Shown: one piece after another, positions 56,179 through 64,000 of the stretch | Position numbering within the stretch: the stretch's first letter is position 1 | Layout: every line of letters begins with the position of its first letter | Position numbers and translations under genes: made by a program | Notes under the pieces: generated by a model | What the model was told of the DNA's origin: nothing | The model's database searches: none | The model's input: the letters and a program-made list of their open reading frames with translations, nothing else | Assembly (NCBI GenBank): GCA_031276875.1 | Contig: JAISMG010000038.1 | Location: 1 to 64,000, forward strand | From: Candidatus Peribacteria bacterium | Lineage (GTDB): Bacteria > Patescibacteriota > Gracilibacteria > Absconditabacterales > Absconditicoccaceae | Length of the DNA stretch: 64,000 bases | Direction: 5' to 3'

Positions 56179-56365
56179 AGTATAAAAAAAGAAGATAAAA
56201 TATTTATATATAATGAGTATAATTATTTCATTTATTATGTCAAGTAAAAGTGCAAACAATAACACTATTTATACGATAGTTCAAACAATAATAGCTAAGA
56301 AGCTCTATTTCACGGTCGTTATACTATATTTTTTTCTAAATGCTTCTACAACATTCAATAAATCT

Positions 56366-58315
56366 TTACCAAGAAATTTTTTCTACTTCTTCCAATCGCA
56401 CATTCGCCTGTGCATCACTCGGCATTCTCCAATCTCCTCTAGGAGAAAGACTTACACTTCCTACTTTGGGACCATCTGGAAGACAGCTTCTTTTAAACTG
56501 TTGAGCGAAAAATCTCTTTAAAAACACTTTCAATCGTTTTTTGATTTCTTCATTAGAATAGTCATCCTGAAAGGTAAGCATTGCTATATCAAAAATCTTT
56601 CTAGGACTTGCACCATATCTCATAAAATGATACAGAAAGAAATCGTGCAACTCATAAGGTCCCACAGTATCCTCAGTTTTTTGTTGAAGATTTCCTTGAA
56701 GGTCTGGAGGTAACAACTCAGGACTTACGGGCGTATCCAAAATATCTTTCAAAGTCTGCTGTAAATCAGCATTTTTTGTCTGTTGAGCAACATAATCTAC
56801 CAGATAACGCACAAGCGTTTTGGGAACAGAAGTATTCACTGCATACATACTCATATGGTCGCCATTATAAGTACACCGCCCAAGTGCTAATTCTGAAAGG
56901 TCTCCTGTCCCAATCACTAATCCTCCTTTTTTATTGGCAATATCCATCAAAATCTGTGTTCTCTCTCTAGCTTGGGTATTTTCATAGGTAATATCGTGTA
57001 CGTCAGGATTATGTCCAATGTCTTTAAAATGCTGAAGAGAAGCATCTTTCACAGAAATCTCTTGAAAACTAGCTCCATACTGCTGAACTAATTGTAGAGC
57101 ATTTTGATAGGTTCTTCCCGTTGTCCCAAATCAGGGCATCGTAATCGCAATACACTGTTTTGGACTAATCCCCAATTTTTCATAGGCTTTCATAATAACT
57201 AGAAATGCTAACGTAGAATCTAATCCTCCAGAAATGCCAATAACTGTAGTTTGTATTCACGTATGTTGTAATCTTTTTGCTAATCAGCTTGCTTGAATAT
57301 TGAGGATTTCTTCACATACTTGAGCTCTTTTTGAAAGAGTACTAGGAACAAAAGGAGTTTTTTCATATGTTCTTAGGATGTCCGTTGGAGTATCTGCTAA
57401 TTGCACAGGAATTTTTCTGTAAGGAGTTTTCAGCTTTTTGGCTCCGTGCATATAACTCGTAGTTGTACGCCTATCGTGAAGCAATTTCTGAGTATCAACA
57501 TCAGCCACAGTAAGCTGACTTTCTGGAGTAAGTCTTTCTCATTGCTGAAGCAATGTTCCATTTTCAGCGATGAAACTTGCACCACCAAACATCAAATCCG
57601 TTGAAGACTCTCCTACTCCTGCAGAAGCATAGACATATCCAGAAATATGTTGAGCAGAAAGTGCTCTCACCAATTGCTCTCTATATGCTGCTTTTCCTAC
57701 AACCTCATTACTTGCAGAAAGATTGAAAGTAAGTAAAGAACCTGCTAAAGAATGTTCAGCACTGGGAGGAATAGGAACCCAAGCATCTTCACAAAGTTCT
57801 ACTCCAAAAGCACACTGAACATTATGCACATCGTGAAAAATAATATTCGTACCAAAAGGAACTGTTTCTTTGCCTAATGATACTTGTGTAGAAAGAGCAT
57901 CATCAGCTGATGCAAACTGTCTTTCTTCATAAAATTCCCCATATCAGGGCAAATAGGTTTTGGGAATTACTCCTAGTACTTTTCCCTGTTGTGCTACTAC
58001 ACCAACATTAAAAAGCTGATTATCAAGTGGAAGAGGCATTCCAAGAATAAAAATAATATCTCCTTGAATGGAAGCAAGAATAGTTTCAAGTCCTCTTTTT
58101 GCTTGGGATAATAAGATGTCTTGTGTAAAAAGGTCTCCACACGTATATCCAGTAATGGAAAGTTCTGGGAACGTAAGGATTTGAACTCCCTGCTCCTGAG
58201 CCTTAAGGATTTGAGCAATGATTTCTTGGGTATTAAAGCTTACATCAGCTACTTTAAGCTGGGGAACTGCTGCCGCTACCCTCAGGAAACCGTGTTCTGA
58301 TATTAAAGTATGCAT
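56366..58315 (-). CDS. nadE: Glutamine-dependent NAD+ synthetase
   Basis: 649 aa. The N-terminal nitrilase-type glutaminase has Glu in FPELSITGY, Lys in VIPKTYLP and Cys in GVELCEDAWVP. The C-terminal synthetase has the PPi loop GISGGLDST, GTGDLSELALGRCTYNGDHMS-type motif (span about 440-465) and a C-terminal KRSCLPDGPKVGSVSLSPRGDW end. Five or more TGA-Gly codons. Amidates NaAD to NAD using Gln-derived ammonia that passes through a tunnel between the domains. First gene after the promoter at 58364; stop TAA. Confidence 0.96.
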
Positions 58316-58363
58316 AGAAAAGAAGATAAGAAATAAAAGTCTGATTTTTCTTTTGGTTTAGTA

Positions 58364-58397
58364 ATTGTATTATAAACAATTAGATAGTAATTTCAAG
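58364..58397 (-). promoter_or_regulatory. nadE promoter with NrtR-type operator
   Basis: -35 TTGAAA (58392-58397), 16-nt spacer, -10 TATAAT (58370-58375) inside AATTGTATTATAAACAATT (58364-58382). No 45-nt leader element here. The divergent nrtR starts 135 nt away, so the site may also control nrtR. Confidence 0.78.
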
Positions 58398-58531
58398 AGA
58401 AAATGTATAAATTACATTTACTGGTTTATACCTGTTATCTTACAGAAATACCTCTCAAACATATCTTCCCTTGAAAATTATGATAAAAACCATATCTTTT
58501 GTATTAGCTTTTTAGTCCTTATGGAATACTA

Positions 58532-59191
58532 ATGATTACACAGGATATCTTTGTTACTGTAGATAATGTCATCTTTACTATTATCAATGATAAACTTCAA
58601 ATCCTTTTTATCAAAAGGTGAATAGAACCTTACAAAGAAATGCGAGCTCTACCGTGAGGATTTGTTTTGGAGGAAGAAACACTAGAAGAAGCTGCATATA
58701 GAGAATTGGAAGAAGAAACGAGTGTAAAAAATGTGTATCTGGAACAGTTGTATTCTTTTTCTGATATCAAGAGAGACCCTAGAGGAAGAAATATTTCTGT
58801 CGCTTATATTGCATTGGTTGCCAGAGAACATATCTTTGTAAAAGGAGGTTCTGATGCTAGTGAAGCAAAATTTATCCCTGTAGATAAACTTCCCAAATTA
58901 GCATTTGACCACAGAAAAATTGTGGATTATGCGATAAAAAGATTGAAACGAAAACTAGAATATACCAACATTGCTCAATACATTCTCCCCACAAAGTTTA
59001 CCTTTACCCAGCTTCAAAACGTCTACGAAGTTGTTTTAAACCAGAAACTAGATGTCAGAAATTTTAGGAAAAAGATTGATAAACTCTGAATTATCAAAGC
59101 AACAGGAGAAAAAGAAATGGGGAACCAATACAGACCTGCGAAATTATTTCAGTTTGTAAATAAGGATTTGGAAATTGTAGAGATATTGTAG
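58532..59191 (+). CDS. nrtR: NrtR, Nudix-related transcriptional regulator of NAD metabolism
   Basis: 219 aa. N-terminal Nudix-like domain with box GGFVLEEETLEEAAYRELEEE, in which the Gly after EE-x is replaced by Ser (EETSV), typical of NrtR proteins that bind but do not hydrolyse ADP-ribose. The C-terminal winged helix (FTFTQLQNVYEVVLNQ ... RNFRKKIDKL ... GNQYRPAKLF) is the NrtR DNA-binding region. Three TGA-Gly codons. Known NrtRs repress NAD biosynthesis and salvage genes by binding palindromes and release them with ADP-ribose. Divergent from nadE. Confidence 0.92.
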
Positions 59192-59304
59192 AGTAAAAGA
59201 AAGTAGAGAGAAAAGCAGAAACCCTATGCAAGGTATTCCCATTTGCATTCCAACCCCAAATACCTATACTCATCACCATACTTTTATACGCTCATCCTTG
59301 TGAG

Positions 59305-61650
59305 ATGTTTAACTTTTGAATTCTAGGGAATAACGCCAGAAACCTCCAATATATCAAAAAATTTAATCCCAGAAAGTCCGTCCGCCTCGCTGACAATAAG
59401 CAAAAGACTAAAAATTTCTTGGGAGAAAGAGGAATTGCTTTTGCTGAAACCTTTGCCATCATCAGAACTAGACAAGAACTGCGTACGTTCGATTTTTCCA
59501 CATTGATGAAAGCAGAATTTGTCGTGAAACCCAATCACGGTAGCAAAGGAAGAGGAATTTCCATCGTAAAAAAACTCCCCTCCTCCCCTTCACAGCCCCT
59601 CTTGTTTAAAATCGGAGAACATACATTGACGGAAACAGAACTGAAACATCAATTGGCGGATATTTTGGATGGAGCGTATTCAATGACGTACAATGACAGT
59701 ATTCTCATTGAGGAAAAACTGCTCCCGTGAACAGAATTCAAAATTTTTTGTACCTATGGGCTGGCAGATATTAGGATTATCGTCTGTAATCTGGTGCCTG
59801 TGGCTGCAATGATAAGAATTCCCACCGAGAAATCTGAAGGGAAAGCCAATATTGGTGCGGGAGGATTGGGATGTGGCATTGATATGCAAACGGGAAAAAT
59901 CTTTTCTTCGTTTGTGAACGGGAAACTCTACAAAGACCATTTTCCCACAGAAAGTCAGCCTTATCAGGATAAAAAGCTGCCCTTTTGGGATGACCTGCTT
60001 TTTCTTTCTAGTAAAATCCAATATTTCGTGAATTTGTGATATTTGGCACTTGACCGAGTCATTACGCCAGAATGACCCAAACTTCTGGAAATTAACGCCA
60101 GAGCAGGACTAGAAATCCAAAAAATCTCCGACATCAGACTTAAAAAAGTGTTAAATAAAATTGAAGATTTGCATATCCAAGACCCTTCACAAGGTGTAGA
60201 TATTGCCAAAACCTTATTTGGACAAACGAGAACCCACGAAAGAGATACGTATAAAATCTTGTATCTTTCACAGAGAGGAAAACTCAAACTCCAAAAAGAA
60301 GAACATTCAGAAGAAGTGGAAGTAGAAGTACAGGTGGATTTGCAGAAAAAGAAAAATTATATTTCACCAGAACTGTATGCTCAATTATCGCAGACGAAGC
60401 ACGCTCTCCATATTGAATTGCCAGAAAATAGCATTCTCCTCCGCCAATTGGAATTCTTCCCTTCAGAAACCTTGCAACAAACCATCATTTTGGGCAGGAA
60501 TGTTGCGGAAAACTTTCTCATCAAACCGCAAACGAAACAGCAAATCACCATCAATATTGTGAAGCCGGAAATGTTGATTGAAAGTGAACATATCGCTTTA
60601 CATCAGCTGGATGAAAATATTGAACGCTTACACAAAAGATTAAATCTGACCGCCAAACTCAGACCGCAGAATTATTTGAATGAGCTGGACAATTTCATTA
60701 CTCGATGAGGAAATTATGCTCCCGTATTTACCTATAATTTCCCCGATGAAAGGAAACTCCAACAGCGAAATGATGAACTGAAGTATCTGAAAGAAAGCTG
60801 CACGAATGGCACTTTGAAAAGTCCACTTATCAAACTGTTTAGTGAAAAACTGGACGAACTTTTTATCAGACTTGACCTTTTGAGGGCGTATAAACATCAA
60901 GATTTCGCGAAGATTGAAACAGGGAATCGCCTGTTGTGGGGGGATTTTGACGAAGAGCTCATCAAAATCAGCAAGGAAAAAAGTCAGGAAACAGAGCATA
61001 GGGAGCTTTTGGGAGCAAAAGTCAGCTTTAAAGAGGTGAAACAACAGATAGAAAAAAAGCTGAATACACTAGAAATTTTCGGGGTGAATATTGTAGAAAA
61101 TGCTTCTAATCTTTCGCGTATTTCGCTCACGATGGGAGAAGAAACCACCATCAACATTTCTCAAGGTGTGGAATTTAGAGAACAGGAAATTGAAGCCATT
61201 TTCGCCCACGAAATCGAAACGCATTTAGTCAGATATGTAAATGGAGTAAAAAGCTGACGAAAAATCTTTGCGTCGTGAACAGGGAAGTATTTGAAAGATG
61301 AAGAAGGATTGGCGATTTGGAATGCGAAGCAGAAATTGCCGGAAGGAATGGAAAGTTTAGGAATGTGGAAAAAATATTATCTTCTCTATGAAGCCAGAAA
61401 TCTGCATTTCAAACAGCTTTTTGATTTGGTAAGTATTATATATCCTCAATATTCATTGGAAGGAAAATTTAAAACGTGCATTAGAATAAGAAAAGGAAAT
61501 ATTCACAATACAACAAGAAATATCGGTCATTGCCGATGAAAAAACAAAATCTATTTGGAAGGATACGAAAAAATGAAGGAACAGAAAACTCTTGATAAAA
61601 AACTCTCTTTGGGTAAAATCAAACAAGAAGATATCATTTATATTATATAA
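59305..61650 (+). CDS. ATP-grasp ligase fused to HEXXXH (DUF1704/MATCAP-like) peptidase
   Basis: 781 aa through seven or more TGA-Gly codons. Residues 1-280 form a RimK/alpha-L-glutamate-ligase-like ATP-grasp: FVVKPNHGSKGRGISI, TEFKIF, IRIPT and LLEINARAGLEIQ. The C-terminal half is DUF1704: GNRLLWGDFDEELIK-type helices and the metal motif HEIETH (HEXXXH) in FAHEIETHLVRY. DUF1704 includes MATCAP carboxypeptidases. A ligase that adds an amino acid or peptide tag, fused to a peptidase that removes it, is a sensible reading but unproven. First gene of a three-gene operon. Confidence 0.82.
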
Positions 61651-61659
61651 CTACTGCTA

Positions 61660-62517
61660 ATGAAATTTTTTTTCGTGGTAAAAAGCTCTATAGCTAACCT
61701 TAATGCTAAACAATTGTTTCAACAAGCTTGTGCCCAACGCAACATTGAATTTGTGGAAGCCACGCCAAAAACCTTTAACTATCTCACTGTATCGGTGCAA
61801 CCAAATGACTTGGTCTATAGGTCTAGTGGAACAGATGCTTGTAGAGCCATTGAATATTTCCTGTTACGTAATAATGCCATTTCTTACTATACTACACTTC
61901 TACGTGGAATGAGTACACTTAATGATAGTTTTTTCATCAATGCAATGGTAGGATTACCCATTATCCCTACAATCCCTGATATAAGTAATAAACAAACATT
62001 AACAGAATATGTAGCATATCTCTGAGGATTTCCCATTATTGTAAAAGCTACAGGAAGTAGCCACGGTGTAGGTGTGATGAAAGCAGAAAGTATCGCAGGA
62101 TTACGTTCTTTGCTGGATTATGTATCTGCCACACAGACAAAAACTATTCTTCGTAAATTTATTCCTCATACTTCTCAAGGAAGATTAGTGGTAGTAGGTG
62201 ATAAAGTAGTGGCAAGTGATAGGGCTACAATGTCGATTACCCACGACTTTAGGTCAAATATTGGAGATGATACCACCAGAATTTGGGAAGCTCATACCTA
62301 TACTAAAGAGATAGAAAACCTAGCTGTACAAGCTGTCAATGCTTGTGGTGTTGAATTTTGATGAGTGGATATTTTATTTGAAACTTCAACAGGAAATCCT
62401 TATATTTCTGAAGTAAATGCTCCTTGTGATTTTGCAGGAACACAAAAGAAAACTGGTAAAGATATTGCAGGAATATTGATAGACCATCTTATACAAAAAG
62501 TCACAAAAGCTCAATAA
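61660..62517 (+). CDS. RimK-like ATP-grasp protein
   Basis: 285 aa. Central and C-terminal ATP-grasp motifs: PIIVKATGSSHGVGV (P-loop like), LRKFIPHTSQGRLVVVGDKVVA, MSITHDFRSNIGDD and VDILFETSTGNPYISEVNAPCDF (metal-binding Glu/Asn). Three TGA-Gly codons, two consecutive at 62359-62364. Ligates an amino acid or peptide to an acceptor by an acyl-phosphate intermediate. Starts 10 nt after the fusion gene. Confidence 0.85.
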
Positions 62518-62555
62518 CTAACAAATATGTATTTTATTTATTACCACTCTTCTCA

Positions 62556-64000
62556 ATGAATAAACTCTTTTGATATCTCTTCTTCAGCCTTTTTTTACTC
62601 TTGGGAACTACACTTGCTCAAAGTGAATATCCCATTGAACAAACCACAGAAACGTCCATTCTCTGTGAAGATACTTTTACACTTAACGGACCAGAAACCG
62701 TGTATCTGGGAGAAACGTTGAATTATTCCATTTCCCCAACGGTAGACCCCAATTTGGTATTTCCTGTTTTTTATACACTCACCGTCAATAGTGAAGAAAA
62801 AAGCCAAGAAACCAGCAAAAATTCCCCTTTACAGCTTTCTTTTGATACAGAAGGAACACAAACCATCACTGCAACCATCACGAAAGGCGAATGTACCTAC
62901 ACCCTAGAAAAAACGCTGCATATTTACCAAAATGCTCTCGTATATTTTTGAGAAGATGAAAATGCTTTTCAGCTCAATTTTGAACAGAATTTTGCGAAAG
63001 AACATACCTACTTTAGTAAACTCTTGATGGAACGTAATACCCCTGAAGAAGAGATAAAAACGCTGCTTAGAACAAAACTTCGTGACCTTTCCTACAGTAA
63101 AGGGATTATTATTAAATACACCAATTTTGACCATATCCTGCACGCCTACATTGAACTGCTCCAACAAGGATTGATTGATGGAGAAGGAAAAAGTATCTAC
63201 ATCGTCAGCAGTAGAAATCAGTCCTTTACCAATAGAGTATTGTCACTATTTATTCCTGACCTTTCTCCTCAGCAAGTCTTTACTGTTAAGAGTTCAGATT
63301 TTTTGAACTTATTAGCTGTACTTTCAACGGAAATAAAACCTATCACTACCTTCGCAACTCCTCATAATCTCCAAAACCAACATACTGCACGATACTTTGT
63401 CCTTTCGTATTTGGTAGACCAAGCTATTATGCACGGCATTTCTTTGCATATCCTCGGAACGCTCTTTGTGATAACATTATTGGTATTAGTTATCAGTACC
63501 TTGAGGCAAATTGTGGGACTTTCGGTATTTGGAGTATATCATCCACTACTGTTTGCATTAACGCTTTTTCTCATTGGACGGAAAGCTACGTGTTTTTTTG
63601 TAGTCATTGCTTTGCTGGCAAATTTCATTTGTAGTACGTTTTCTCATTATATTCGTCTCTTACAAAGCGGGAAAATCAGCCTTTTAGTGTGTTTATACAT
63701 TTTTCTATTATTGGTCGGCTTCCGAATAGATGAACAGTTTGGAATAAATCTTTTGGGAACCACCACGCGAAACACCAATGCAATTATCTTGCCGATTGTT
63801 ATTTTTATTATGGTAAGTGATAAGCTGTTTGATACCTTTAATATCACTAAAAAATCTGGTCGAATATCTCTTTTGGAATTTGCTTTGATTACGTTTGTTT
63901 CACGGTGGATGTTGGATAATCAGCTTTTTAGAACGTTTCTTTTGAGTTATCCAGAAGTGTTATTGGTGGTACTGCTGGCGATTATCATTGTCGGAAGATT
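62556..64000 (+). CDS. Transglutaminase-like / 7TM membrane protein, cut by the window
   Basis: At least 481 residues. The signal peptide LFFSLFLLLGTTLAQ precedes an extracytoplasmic domain with a PKD-like strand set (LGETLNYSISP) and then a region with LLIQQGLIDGE- and YIVSSRNQSF-type segments. From about residue 285 several membrane helices begin (HGISLHILGTLFVITLLVLV, HPLLFALTLFLIGR, LLVCLYIFLLLVGF, LVVLLAIIIVGR). This matches the inactive-transglutaminase/7TM proteins that accompany alpha-L-glutamate-ligase homologs in other bacteria. TGA-Gly at 62949-62951. The 3' end lies outside the window. Confidence 0.72.

Overview
The window comes from a bacterium that reads UGA as glycine (genetic code 25). 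Almost every gene runs through in-frame TGA codons, and these fall where a conserved Gly is needed: the RarA P-loop GAPGCGKTT (TGA at 831-833), the TrxB IIIGGGPAG motif (two TGAs at 3850-3855), and MurD, MraY, ComEC, LeuRS, NadE and others. True stops are TAA and TAG. This code, the low GC, the small-genome gene set and the family content point to Candidate Phyla Radiation bacteria of the Absconditabacteria (SR1) or Gracilibacteria group. I cannot choose between them from this window. All coordinates here were rebuilt by reading through TGA, so many genes are longer than a standard-code reading would give.

Left third (1-24 kb): rarA, mraY, a secreted FISUMP/C-type-lectin-like protein whose 3' end looks like the variable region of a diversity-generating retroelement, trxB, a phosphoesterase, and a 1117-aa leucyl-tRNA synthetase carrying a YunG-like domain, a Nudix domain and two short palindromic inserts in frame. 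Next come a collar-like surface protein, murD, tRNA-Ser(GGA), rubrerythrin, a patatin, a truncated uvrB, higBA, csaB, comEC, two paralogous membrane phosphoesterases with a RelBE-type pair between them, a DUF3160 lipoprotein and a MEMO1-like protein.

Middle (24-44 kb): groEL and groES kept apart by other genes, a DinD-like protein, an SLH-like secreted protein, a four-gene pseudopilin/PilX operon, an ATPase-dead PriA-like protein, a two-gene transglutaminase-VWA plus MoxR-type AAA unit, a HI0933-type flavoprotein, a DedA-PAP2 fusion, a peroxiredoxin and a DUF2461 protein.

Right third (44-59 kb) is an NAD regulon: pncA-pncB-nadM(Nudix), nadE followed by a nucleotidyltransferase-methyltransferase fusion, and nrtR. 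Several promoters share the same 16-bp -35/-10 spacing and have the -10 box inside an ATTGT...ACAAT palindrome, the probable NrtR operator. Three of these leaders carry a nearly invariant 45-nt element. Inserted in this locus is a four-gene cassette (PP2C, Ser/Thr kinase with zinc ribbon, isochorismatase-like hydrolase, VWA) resembling the TerY-P triad. It has no internal TGA, has strong Shine-Dalgarno sites, and its PP2C gene ends on TGA in an ATGA overlap, so it looks recently acquired from a standard-code donor.

The end (59-64 kb) holds an ATP-grasp/HEXXXH-peptidase fusion, a second ATP-grasp enzyme and a 7TM protein, which looks like a peptide-tagging operon.
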